Part shown: positions 45,571 through 57,062 of the stretch, piece by piece
How the letters are laid out: each line of letters begins with the position of its first letter
Numbering within the stretch: the stretch's first letter is position 1
Source of the DNA: Formicarius rufipectus
Taxonomy: Eukaryota > Chordata > Aves > Passeriformes > Formicariidae
DNA: 64,000 bases
Direction: 5' to 3'
Assembly: GCA_013399695.1 (NCBI GenBank)
Contig: VXAU01000197.1
Location: 1,962,612 to 2,026,611 of the forward strand
Notes under the pieces: generated by a model
What the model saw: the letters and a program-made list of their open reading frames with translations, nothing else
The model's database searches: none
Told to the model about the DNA's origin: nothing
Made by a program: the position numbers and the translations under genes

Positions 45571-46780
45571 AGAAATGGGTTACTGTTACACAACTGGTTT
45601 TGTTTTATGGCTTTACAGGACAATGTTCACAGCAGTTATAACACCACTGGGCAAACTGAGATAGCATGGCAAGGACATGATCTTGGGGTAACACAGTCCC
45701 CCAAGATTTGTGCTCCCAATACTTCCTTTAAAGGCTGTGCTCTTTGTTCTTTAGAGTACTGCAGAATTACCATATGGATCCAATACTTATTATTTGTATG
45801 ATGCTTCAAGGCTCTGAAGTGCTGGTTAATATTATATGTTGCCAGTGGAATTTTACTGACAAAAAGGTCAGGTTGTTTTTATCCATTATCTCTTATTAGA
45901 CAATAACATGACAACAAACTAGACAGAATTAATGAAAATATTGCTTCATGTGTTGGTAAAATGAATTATCTGCACAATCTCACTCCCTAATGGGAGCAGC
46001 AGTGTTGAAATGCCTCTGAAACCTCAACCGAGCCTGGGAAAGGTGGGCAGTCCCCACAGTACTAATCAGGGCTCCTGGATTTGGTGAGCCATTAAACCCT
46101 TGAAAATATCTCTGTGTATATGATGAGAAAAATTATAAACATTCTCTGGTTATCTTAAAAAATGAAAGAGAAATAAGAACAAGATTTTCTATCTGACTGC
46201 TGCTCTCACTTTTATGCCCCTGTGACTGTTTGTTTCAACATCTTCCCTTCTGTGGCCTTACGTGGTGAAATCACTGACCCTCGTTCTAAAGTATATCAGG
46301 AAGATACTCAGATCCAACATGAGCAGTGAAATAGATTTGACAAAATTATGTCAGTTAAAGACCTCTCCAGGGTGGTTCTGAGATGGTGTATATACATTCT
46401 TTTCAATCAATGAAGAATTTAGTTTATAAAGTGGGATTGAAGCAGTTCAGGTATGAATGTGCATGTCCAAGGCAAACAGCCTGTAATTCCAATTGATACT
46501 CATTGTGTTTGGGCAAACACCTGAGAAAGTCCAGTCCGTCCCTCCTATGCTTTAAAACATCATGTTTTTTTTAAGCTACAAGGTGGTGTGAGTTGCAAGG
46601 TGTTTGCCAGAGTGTAGCAAGCTCTATCTCGGTTGGGATTGCTATAGCTAATCCCCAAACATTCTACTCTGATTTTATCTTTTTGTTATCAACTTTGTTC
46701 TTTGATCTAACTGGAGTATCAGTTTCATGCTCTTACTTTAATGATCTGCTGCTCATTTGCTTCTCTGTGTAAATCCTGTG
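45571..46780. other. Non-coding interval, nothing distinct
   Basis: AT-leaning sequence without a recognised gene, repeat or RNA. Confidence 0.5.
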
Positions 46781-47060
46781 CTCTGGATGTTACCAGCCTT
46801 TAGCCCTGGCCATATTAATACATAATGCAGATGATAAAAGCCAGTGTAACAGAAAAGAGGTCCCAGGGAGAATACAAACCATGACAAAATAAGAAGGAAG
46901 CAGATGGTTAGGTATTAAACTGCAGTAATAAAATAACATCTGGCAGAATATCACACACACGCACTGATGCCCATCTGAAGAGTGCACTGATTTAAGTAAT
47001 ATGTTTCTCATTTTGGTGCAATTAACACCAAAATTTGCATAGCAAACAGTGGCAGAGTAC
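46781..47060. other. AT-rich interval containing a perfect hairpin
   Basis: Mostly AT-rich with a short CA run near 46,952-46,960. Bases 47010-47034 form a perfect inverted repeat, ATTTTGGTG-caattaa-CACCAAAAT (9-bp arms, 7-base loop). The loop contains the palindromic TTAA. No RNA family was recognised. Confidence 0.6.
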
Positions 47061-50000
47061 ACAGAAGCTTCTTTTGAAAAATGCAGTCCAAATATGTCTT
47101 TTCTACAAGGAGATTTGGCATAGCAGATGCTGATGGATTTCTATACTGTGGTGTAAAGCAATTAATGAGTCATACCTTCCTGCTGGCCAGAGAACCCATT
47201 ACTCTGTTTACATGCAGCCTGGCAGATGTACTTGTTTGCAGTGCTGGAAATTAAAAGATAAAGGGGGAATAGCATTTGACCACGTGGAACTTCACTCCTC
47301 CCTGTGCTGTAGAGAGAAAGATACTGTACAGTCTAGGTTGATCCCTAAAACCCCATCGAGGCAAATCTGACTGCCTCAGTTCCTCTCCCAAATTCCCCTT
47401 TGTGCAAGCTAGGGAAAGAGAAACCTCGGGGCTGGGTTTTTCAAAGGAAGTTGGAGGGAAGATGAAATCCCCACCTGGTTTAGCAAGCCACAGGCAGCAT
47501 CAGATACCCTGCAGACAGTGATGTGGTGCCTTTCACAAGCCCTGACCTGCCCACAAACCAAGCCCAGGACCAGCCCAGCCTGATGAAAAAAAAGCATTTA
47601 ATTTGTGTTGCTGAGCACATGGGGTGCTGAAAAAGGAATGTGCTGGCAAAGCTGCTGGTGGGAACACTGGGGAGCTGCAGGGTGATTGGGATGGAGCTGG
47701 CAGTCAGGGCTGGCTTGAGCTGTATTCTCCTTGGCCATTCTCATGGAATGGACCTGCTCTGCGGTGGAGCTCACAGGTCCATTCACCACCAGCTTTCATA
47801 ACACCTCAGTGACCAAATGCATGTGACTGTTGTGATGGAGAGGGTGGGGATGAGCTGTGTGAGGGCTCTCAGTGGGCCACCTACTCAGCAGTGCCAGCCT
47901 TGGGGCAAAGCCTCAACCACTGGCTCAGCACACACTCCACTGGACAGGTGTATTTGCAGCTCAGAGACAGAGCTCCTGCACCTCCTGTGTCTGGAGCGCT
48001 TTGGGAGTTTGCTGTTCTCTGCAGCAGGATGTGGTGTGTTACCCTGAGCAGCTTCAGCAGAGGCTCCTGTGGGAGCAAGTAGCTGATAAAGCTGGCAGTG
48101 GTCCATTCATTAAAAGCCCATGCAAATAACAGCAGGTTGCAGATACAAGATTGCCAGTGTGCTGGGCTGTGTGACAGAAAAGGTGCCTTCTGCTCTGCCC
48201 AGCTAAGGAAGCCCCAGATTTCTGCTGCTGAGGGCTGGGCTGGATGCTGGCACGTATTTCAGCTTAAATGAGATTTCCTTTGGGAAACTTCCAGTCTAGC
48301 TTGGCACAAAAGCAACTTTGTTTTGGAATTCCCTGGGAAGTAAAGTTCTGAAAAACAAAAGCAGGAGGAGAGCTTAGCCTCTGCATACCTGCTTGTCTCT
48401 AGGAGCGCAGGAGGGAGGTGGGTGGCAAACATCAGTCTTCAGCTCTGCCTTGGCACTGGGAAGGGTGCTGCCATCCAGAAAGGTTTGACTATCAGAGCTG
48501 GGCCTGGCTGCTGGAAAATCCCATACACGGATTTTCCTCAGTGTAATTGGCTTTTGTGATGTCCCAGCGTGCTGCAGCTGGCACTGCTGTCATTGCAGGG
48601 CAGCCAGGCTGGCCGAGCAGCCGCAGTGTTCCAGGGAAGGGAAAGTAACACACTTTCTGTTTCTTTCTGTTTTGGTGTGTTCAGTGAAAGGCCTGATCTT
48701 GCTTCTTTTGAAAACGGTGACAATAGTCCCATTGATTTCCCTAGAAGAAAGGAGTGGGAACATGTCTAAAGTTCTTCTTCTTTCAACAAAATGGAATAAA
48801 AGAGGCACTTTCAACACACCTTTATTCCAATTCCTTCTGCCTTTTGTACAGGGGTTATCTGCTGGAAGTCTGTGTCGCCCCTTGCACAGAGAGATCCAGA
48901 TTTTGACATGAGCCTGAATGCTGTCACATTTTAAGTGAGAAATGTAGTGATTTACTTCCATCGATGCAGCATTTTGATCATGTGGTATCTATTTTCCTAT
49001 GACAATCTTTACAGACAGGAATAATAAGGATGTTTTCCCAGTATATGCTCTTCTTAGAGCAGTAGCAGATGTAGGGCACTAACAGATAAAGTTGAGAGGT
49101 GAGAGCTGGAGGGATATTTATGGTGGAAAGGGTTATTTATATTTAAAAAATTGTGCACTACTGCAGCATCTTTGAGGAATAACAGGCAGAATTTTGCAGT
49201 TTCAGGGATTGTGATGTGAACAGCAAGCTTTTTGCAGTACTTAATTGTCTTGAAATCTGATTTCCAAAGGTAGCAACCTTAATTTCATTTGTCCTCTGCT
49301 GGGGATCCCATGGGAGTGTGAGCTTCAGTCTCCAATAAATCAGGAGAACACCATGCACTGTGGGCTGAGTCACAGGCTCACTGGGAATCTCTCTCTCCTC
49401 ACTGGGCTTTGGGTGGAGCCTTTGACTCTAAAATGGGTATTATTACAATAGCCTTAATTCATATTTCTAAGGAAATACAGCATTTAAGGAAGCATTGCTG
49501 CCAACACCAGGGAGTGAATGTCTGCTCTGCTCCTGCCCCTGGGCCCCCTCATCCCTCTGCCAAACTGCAGTCCCCAGGGACGTGGCCAGTGTGAGCTCTG
49601 AGAGCCAGTGCTCACGGCTCAGGGTACTGTGGTCCCTCCTGCTCCCAAAACACACGGCTGCACAAGCAGAGCCATGGAGAAACATCCTGCCTAGAGTAAC
49701 TCCAACCACATCTGTACAAGGGAATCTCTGACCCAGGGACCCCTGGACTCACTGAGCTCTTCTGGCTGCAAAATCTCACACTGAACACATAACCTTGCCT
49801 TTTCCTGGGTTTCTGCTGTGTTTAACTGCTCCACTGCAGTGCAAAATGGGGCTCTGATGGTGGCTGAGGAGTGGGCAGAGGGGGCAATGTGCAAAAAAAT
49901 TGCCTGTTCCAGCTAGTTTTACTTTGGTTTTAATTTTCCTTGAGTTACTTTCTGAAGGTGGTTTAATTTCCTATGTGCTGCCTGTACTTTGCTTGTATTT

Positions 50001-50851
50001 CTTCTCTTCAGCCTCCCTCAATGATATCCCGGTGCCTGCCTTCTCAACAGTAATAATAGCTGCAATATATTTAATAGCTACCCACTGCCAGCCTCTCTCA
50101 GCCTTCTCTATGGATTCCCCAAGGTACCAGGTGCCTAATGCATTTCCCAGCTAGAAATCAGACCTCACTAGGATCTGCCCTCTTGAAAAAACTCCTTCCT
50201 GGCAGGTTCCCTGGCTCTGTGGGAATTAGGGTGTGCAGAGGCACGAGGAGAGGTGATTTTCTCTCTCTGTTTGTGTGTGAAGTACAAGGCTTGGAGCTAC
50301 GTCAGCTGCTGCAGACAAGCAAGGTCACCAAAGCAGTGCCAAAATTATGTATCCTCTCTGCAGAATCACTGATGGGACATGTTGTCCTGTCCCCAGCCCC
50401 CCAAAAGACTGAGGAGCAGAGGTGCAGGGATGGAGCTGAGTGATACCAGGGAGATTTTGGTATGAGAGACAGGAAAATGCAGAAACCAGTGTAGCAAGAG
50501 CCTAAACAGAGAAAAGCTGTTAAATCTTCCTGTGGTGAACTTAGCCCACCTAACCCAGGCTGACCAAAAGCACCTTGGTGTGGCCAACCTGACTTGTCAA
50601 AGGCACCTGGTCTGACCAGCCTCTCACTCTATCCTAAAAAAATTGCTGTGTGAGCCATGGTGGAGTCACATTTTCCCTAAATTTTAATTTTTTCAGGACA
50701 AAGTAACTACTTTCATCATTTATTGGCTATATACAATCAAAGAATGAAGTAAAGCAATTTGCTTCTGTGAATTTCTGCACCTTCTGGTGTCCTTCAGGAC
50801 AGGCTTGTTTTCAGAGAAGAAATTCATCAAATGAATTGATGAAGGTTTAAT
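47061..50851. other. Non-coding interval, nothing distinct
   Basis: About 3.8 kb with no supportable gene. ORFs of up to 123 codons (for example minus strand 48590-48961) contain nothing recognisable. A TCTAAAATGGGTATTATTAC stretch near 49,428 faintly resembles a MIR 3' end and is not called. Confidence 0.5.
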
Positions 50852-50876
50852 AAAAAAAAAAAAAAGGGAAAAAAAA
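50852..50876. repeat. A-rich tract (A14, GGG, A8)
   Basis: Fourteen A, three G and eight A on the plus strand. Read on the minus strand, these are T runs immediately downstream of the tRNA-like head at 50883-50956, in the place of a Pol III terminator. Confidence 0.85.
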
Positions 50877-50882
50877 GGGCCC

Positions 50883-50956
50883 TGGTAAAGCTGGGAACTG
50901 AACCCAGGAATGTTGACTTTGAATTACATGAAACCAGTTCGCACTACAGTAGCATG
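50883..50956 (-). repeat. tRNA-derived SINE head (MIR-like) or tRNA pseudogene
   Basis: On the minus strand this reads like the 5' tRNA part of MIR: AGTCAACATTCCTGGGTTCA then GTTCCCAGCTTTACCA. It forms a perfect T-arm (CTGGG stem, 7-base loop TTCAGTT, CCCAG) at 50891-50907. An A-box-like GTAGTGCGAACTGG lies upstream. The acceptor stem pairs poorly (about four of seven) and the anticodon arm is not clean, so it is not a functional tRNA. The MIR core expected downstream is absent and T runs follow. Therefore either a truncated old SINE or a decayed tRNA copy. Confidence 0.55.
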
Positions 50957-51034
50957 CCTGGTACTTGTGCTTGGTTTTCAGCCACGGCTTTAAAGTTTGG
51001 CCAACAAAGTTAAGAAGTCAGGAGGGGGGTAATT

Positions 51035-51085
51035 TCTATTCTTCAGATGAGAAGACTGAGAAATCTAAAAGCCTGGTGCTCACAA
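51035..51085 (-). repeat. Possible MIR/L2-like core fragment
   Basis: TTCTATTCTTCAGATGAGAAG, split by mismatches, then ACTGAGAAATC, resembles the reverse-complement word order ATTTTACAGATGAGGAAACTGAGGC. It lies on the wrong side of the tRNA-like head at 50.9 kb to be its own body. So it is a separate fragment or chance. Confidence 0.3.
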
Positions 51086-51939
51086 TAACTTATTATTGCT
51101 CTTTATTTGATGGAGTGACTCATATAGCACATAGCTTCAGGAGCAGGTTTGGGGAAAGCTATGGCTGAAAACACAGCCAGCTGTAAAAGGCTAGCCATTT
51201 CCTACACAGCATCTACTTCAAAAGAATAAAATAGATGTCTTCTTTTTTCTGTCCAAAAAGTCACAGCAGAAGCAGCTTTCTTTTGTTATCTCCCAATAAA
51301 TGTGTCTCTGTAATAGTGGGATTTACTGCTGGGGGTGTGTGTTTCTCACCACTGCTTCCCCTTACAAAGGAGCTAATCTATCTTGTGCTGGGAGAAGGCA
51401 AATGATGTCATGTTTCCTGTATTTCAGCCTACTTTCCAGCTGCTGCAGAAAGGCAGGGCTCTAGGTAAACATTTCGCTCTACAAGAGCAGAGCAGGAGCT
51501 GCTGCCTCTGGCAGGGCTGGGCTGGTGCTCCAGGAGCCCGACAGTCACGGCATTCCTGGCACCTCCACGCCAGCCGGGCTTGGCTCTTCCCACCGGGCTG
51601 CCTGACTTCACCCCTCCATGGGCAACCCAAGCACAAGGGATGAACCAGGCTGGGGTGCAGCGTTGGGTAACCGGCAGTCCTGCCCTATATACCCTGCCCT
51701 GGTGGGGCAGGAGCTCAGCAAGTTGGGGTGCTCTGCCTTGGCACAGCCCAGTGCCCGAAGTTTGCAGAGCACCGCCTGAACTAGTTTTACTTCCAGCAAG
51801 AGAGTCCTTGACATTCATTAAGGCTAAATTCACTCTCACATTTTAATCAATGAAATGGAAAAACCAACAAAACAGGAATGCATAAGCAAGTCTGACCACT
51901 TCATTTTACTTTTCCCTTTATATCAGCAGCTTAACAAGC
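51086..51939. other. Non-coding interval, nothing distinct
   Basis: No supportable gene. The segment 51,430-51,790 is GC-rich, with overlapping ORFs of up to 136 codons that have no recognisable domain. Confidence 0.5.
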
Positions 51940-52360
51940 CCAGGATAACACCCGCCCTCGTGCCGGATTCGCCCAGGCAATTATCACCAATGCAGATTGA
52001 ATAATTATGCATGCAAAGAAGGAGCCGCCTGGTACCTGCCGCACGCAGCGAGTCGGTCCCCGAGCAGGTGCCCGTGTCCGCCTGCCGCGGGGCCGAGGGG
52101 CCGCCGAGCCCTGCGGGGGGAACGCAGCGCTTCCCACAGGGTCACTGCCTGCTCTGCCCAAACACCGGTGAGTGCCCGGGGCAGGTCGTGCCCTCAGCAG
52201 TCGAGCCGTGTGCGGGGTGCAAGGGAGGGTCCCCGGGGTGCTGGGGGCCTCTGTGTCGGTGTGGGGGGCTGCAGGCGGTGGCAGGGTTCTGCTGCTGCGC
52301 CCTGCTTGCCTCCAACCCCGTTTGGGAGGCGCGGCGTTGGGAAGGAGGGGTGCACTCTGA
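51940..52360. promoter_or_regulatory. CpG island with AT-rich element-like upstream edge
   Basis: About 30 CpGs between 52,020 and 52,350 by hand count. On the left it is preceded by an AT-rich stretch with CCAAT (51987-51991), GAATAATTATGC and the palindrome TGCATGCA (52008-52015). A consensus splice donor, ACCG|GTGAGT, has its GT at 52168-52169, so a plus-strand first exon ending at 52,167 is conceivable. The frame there matches no known protein, so a non-coding first exon would be more likely. Unproven. Confidence 0.55.
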
Positions 52361-55300
52361 GGGCTGCCTTCCCCCACACCTGTCTCAGTGGATTTGCTCC
52401 CCAGCAGTGCTGTCCTTTCCCCAGGGTTGCTGCCTGCAACCCCGCAGCTCTGCTGCCTGCAGCTTTGCCTCTCTGTAATTCTGTCCCTTGCCTGTGCACC
52501 AGCAGAATATGACTTTCCTTATATATTATACCTCGAGTGCAATACAAGAAAATAAAAATGAGTAACAGCTTGTTTCCTAGCCCTGGATGGAGCAAAAATT
52601 TTGATGAATGGGCAGACTACTTGCATGAAAAAGAGCATGAATAATTTGCAATGAATAATATTCAAGTGTTACCTTTTTTTTTCACTCATAAATTGCTTGC
52701 AAATTTTTTCCCCCGAGCTGTTAGTCACCAGAGCAAATACAGAGCAGCTTGTTGGAAGCATTTGTTTTCTGCTTCTCTGAGCTGTGGTTAGACATGCTGG
52801 TCACTCTGATCAATAGGGAAACTCATCCTGGCATGTTTCTTCAGTAGACACCTCATGATTCTCAGGGCTTTGCATGTGTTTTTTTTCACAAGCAGTGGCA
52901 GATGCTGAAAAAGCTGTTTGTTTGCTACTGTTTGTAATTTATAAATTATTGCTTCTGCAGATCTCAGCCAATATTGGAGCTTGACAGAGACTCAGGTTAA
53001 GAATGAATTATTTAATGAAAAAAATATATGTAGATCTTTACACTGCTACAGAGTCACAGTTCACCATTTCCCCTCATTTCCCTGGAGCTTTGCTGTTAAA
53101 AAATAACACCTTGTGGAGAAGTTTTGGGGAGGTGGAGGGTGAGGAAGGGAGTGATGAGTCACGGGTGAGGCTATTCCTCACCTCTGCCACTATTTGTCCT
53201 GCTTGCATTAATCCAGCAGGTTGCCATTTCTGACCTGCTCCCACACGGAATAGCTGGGAGTTTAATTTCATCCTTCCACTCCCGTGCCTTTCGTCGCCTT
53301 TGCTGAGGGACACATGATATCCCCCATGGGGAAGCTCTGTCTCTCTCACATTTTCACCTTTCCTCCCAGCGGGCTGTTTGTGGGACAGGTGTCCTGGGGT
53401 GGGTGTGCAGTGGGACAGGCTGCGGGAAGGGGGGAGGTGGGAGAGGTCTGTCCCCTGTCCCTGTGCATCCCTGCCCTGTGCCGGCTGCTCAGCCCTGGGG
53501 AAGGGCGGAGGTCAGCCCCTGCACGGTGGATGGTTATTTGCACATGAGCTGCATCTCACTTGACATTTTTCACCTTGAAAAAAATCCCTGAGCATGCCTG
53601 TGCAAGCTGGTGTGTAACCCTGCCCTGCCTTTGCTGACTTCTCTGAGTAAGCCGAGGCCAGGAGAGGGTAAGGAATGGGCCAGAGATCATTGTGTCATGT
53701 CCAAGTTGCCCTGCTTCTGGTTCTGGGCATCATGTGGACACTGCAGTCTGTTATTTTGGGATCTCTCCCCCGCCTCTCCCATTTTCTATTCCTTTTCCAC
53801 TGACCTATTCTAATCAGCTGAGATACTTTCCTGTTTTCTTCTTTTCCTTGAACTCTAAGGAGTGTGAAGGAATGACCTCTCTTTCATGCACATGATTGCA
53901 TTTTAAACTTTAATAGCTTCCATACCCTTTCCTAGGAGGTGCTCTGCTCAGCTGAAGGTCTGTGCATTCCACTCACATTTAGGGAGCAGCCAGAAGATGA
54001 TGGAAAAGTACAGTCTCTGTAGCAGATCTTCTTCTGCATGATGGACGCTTCAAATTTAAGCTACACTTCTTTCTAAGCTGAACATATGTGAGGTTGAGGA
54101 TCATCTGACAGAGCACTCATTGACATTATGCAGCTGTAAAGAAATCTGGTTTGCCTATGAAAAAATTGGAGTGTAATGCAGCTAACACTAATTAAGAGAT
54201 ATCTTAATGATGTGCAGTGATTTCTTAATAGATGCCAAGAGAATAGGCTTAAGGGGAGGTAGGGAAACACACCCAAAAACCTGCTCTTGCTCTGTCACAA
54301 TTCCTGCTCTGAAGTGCAGAGGAATGTTTGATTTCTGGGTGTGTGCGTCTGGCAATGGAAGCCAAAGCAATCGAGATTACAACGTTCTGCTTATCCTGAA
54401 ATGAATATAGGTTGGGTTTTTTTTGTTGTTTTGAGTTTGCTGACTGATTTCCTCTTAGCACCTCATTCACTAGCCATGACCTTCCTCTCAGTAAATGGAG
54501 ATGGCTTGGATGCAGGAGGAATGGCCGAGGAAGAGTGGTTTGTTGACATGGACCCCAGAAAGGAGAAGTTAGAGCCCAAATTGCTTCCTGGTTGTGAGAA
54601 ACGTGATTTGCTCCTGGGTGGAAAACTCTGTTGTGAACTTTGATGTTATGAACTTTGATGTGACAGTAACTGTTCAAAGGGGTGGAAAAAGGATGTGTGA
54701 GAAGTCTGCAAAAATCAGAATAAGTGCTTCTAGCTTATAGATGCTGTCTTTTTCTCTCTTGGTGGAGTTGTCTCTTCTCAGAGGCAATTAACTACATCTA
54801 GGACAAGGATCAGCTGAGGTTTCTTCTTTGCTGCTTTTGCTGAAAGAGCCTAAATTGCCAGGTTATGAAAGAGAATTGAAGTGTAAAGTGTGAGGGAGAC
54901 ATCGGGCCAGACTTTCAGACCATTCCTAACAACACAGGGAAAACAAGTGAACAACCCACTGAAAAACAACTTATTGCCTGAAGCAATTGCCATATTCTTC
55001 AACTCCCTTTATTCATTCCACTAAGTCTACAGTGCAAACTCACTCATCATTGAAAAATTCATTGCCAGACAGTCCTTCTGTTACTGAATCTGGGATTTCC
55101 AGACCCTGGTGTTTCCCACCACCCGGGGAACAAGCCCCTGTGGGGTGGGAAGGACACCCAGCAGACATTGGTGCTCTGAGGATGAGGGCACGGGAGGGGT
55201 GGGGATGGCTGCATTGCTGAGATCCTCATCACCTCTAGGCAGTTCCCCCTGTTTTCTGACCATCCTAGGAGGAATCTGAAGGCTTCACACTTGGTTGGTT

Positions 55301-57000
55301 GGTTGGTTGTGGAGCAGAAGACAAGAGCAGAGGCTGGAATCTTTCAGTGGAGTGGTGGCCTGGTCCCCACAAACCCCTCCAGGCCCCCTCGAAGGAGCAG
55401 CTGGCTTTGCTTCCAGCCCCAGGTAAAATGAATGGCATTCCAGTGCTCTCCAGCAGCCCACTGCTGCTTCTCCTTTTATAGCTGTTCCCTGATCACATCA
55501 AGCAGTTTAGCCTCTTGCATTTGCTTTTGTAAGTCCAGCCAGGAAGGTGTTTTGGAATGGGAAGTGAGGATATGAGCTGGAACCCCACCTTCCACTGTGA
55601 AAGTGTAGTGGAGGGTTAGCAGCAGCAGCAAATGAGGTCTCTGTGACCTCTGCTTCCTTTGCCAGCAGAGTTTGCATTGTGGAGCAATGAATACAGAACT
55701 CCTTCCCATCCACCAGGGAAATGCCCTGGTAGCACAGCACAGACATCCTCAGCACGGGACTGCAGGAAGAAGGGAGGTGGTTATACAAGTTTTAAAGCTA
55801 TACAGCCCTACAGGAGGGACATGGGAGATGGATTCTGAGTGGGAATGGAACAATATATGCCTGTTTGGCTGGATTCTTGGTAATTCTTTTTTTTCCCCAC
55901 AAGCATCCAACATTATTGATGGTTTTCCATAATTTCCAAACACCTTTACTCCAGCTGCCAGAAAATCTAGCCGGACTGCAGGGCATAGCATCTCTCCCTC
56001 CTCACAGTTTTTCTGAGGGAGCAGCCCTTCAGTGGGGCAGTTGGTGCCGGCCCTGCAGATGAGATAGGACAGAAGCTGGGGAAGTACTTTGTATGTCTTC
56101 AGCTTTGGGATGCTCATGTTTAGCCCACCTCTGACTTATTTCTTCTTTTTTAAATAAGAGCAAACTTGAAGAAGAAAGCATCCATCCCAAGTAAAACACC
56201 ATCAGGGCTCGTACCCAGCTCCCTAAGGCAGTCTCTTGCCAGTCACTGCCTTTTCCTGCACAGTCTTCTGTAATGGTTGTGATGGACCTATTCTCACCTC
56301 TCTGTACAAGGTCCCTTTGCTGAACAGTGAAGCTGGAGGAAGCCTGGAGAGGTCCTCTGGCCTGTCTCCCTCTTCTGAAACAGGAGTAATCTCAGACCTT
56401 CCCTGAGGAGCAGTTGTCCAACCCACACTAAAGGACACCCAGAGAGGAGCATTCCCCTTAACCTGCCCAAGACAGCACATGATAGGAGGTAGTCCATGGT
56501 GTATCCATGGTTTCTCCACATATTCACCTTAAAAATTCTAATGTGAAATTTCTTCCTATTTCCTCTGCAGATTAGAAAGCAGAAGAGCTGAGTCACTCCT
56601 CTAGAAGACATTCCCACAGCAGATGTTCCACCATGCAATTCTGGTATGCCTTGTTGTTGCTGGAGGAGCTCCTGTGTCGCTCCCAGGCCTGGATGAAGAT
56701 GACACAGTCCCATTTCTGCAATCACATTGCTATAGCAAAAACAGAACAAGTAAATCCTCTCTGTTTGGAAGCATCCCTGTCTTTATTGAGGCCTTTGAAA
56801 GGTGATGATGTGAAAAACATCCTGCTATGTTTTGCAATGAAGATCTATTTGCATTTGTTATCTGGGAGCTGTCGATCATTTCTAACACTGTGGCTTCTGG
56901 GTGACTCTTCTGTACTCCTCTCTGGCACAGCAAGCCAGTTTAATGCCAATAATCTTGGATGACAGTTATTGAGGTCTGAATTCATCCCCACATTTCTGTT
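52361..57000. other. Non-coding interval with minor repeats
   Basis: No supportable gene. It holds a 15-bp-period direct repeat of TGAACTTTGATGT (54634-54646 and 54649-54661), a TTGG tetranucleotide run (about 55291-55309) and T-rich tracts near 54,417-54,432. AT-rich sequence runs from 52,600 to 53,060, including GTTTGTAATTTATAAATTATTGC. ORFs of up to 151 codons carry no recognised domain. Confidence 0.5.
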
Positions 57001-57062
57001 ATATATTGCCTGTGATTTAAAGCCACTTTAATATATATTACCTGTGATATAAAGTCACTTAA
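57001..57062. repeat. Two-copy tandem repeat, period 32
   Basis: ATATATTGCCTGTGATTTAA with AGCCACTTTA (57001-57030) is repeated as ATATATTACCTGTGATATAA with AGTCACTTAA (57033-57062). There are four differences in 30 positions. A local tandem duplication, diverged for some time. Confidence 0.85.

Noticed and set aside
49425..49470. Possible MIR 3' fragment (TCTAAAATGGGTATTATTAC)
   Set aside because: The preceding sequence does not follow the MIR core, so the match is too short to call.
52011..52512. Frames of 155-171 codons over the CpG island at 52 kb
   Set aside because: They run through the consensus donor and look like island-composition artefacts. The island is kept as regulatory instead.
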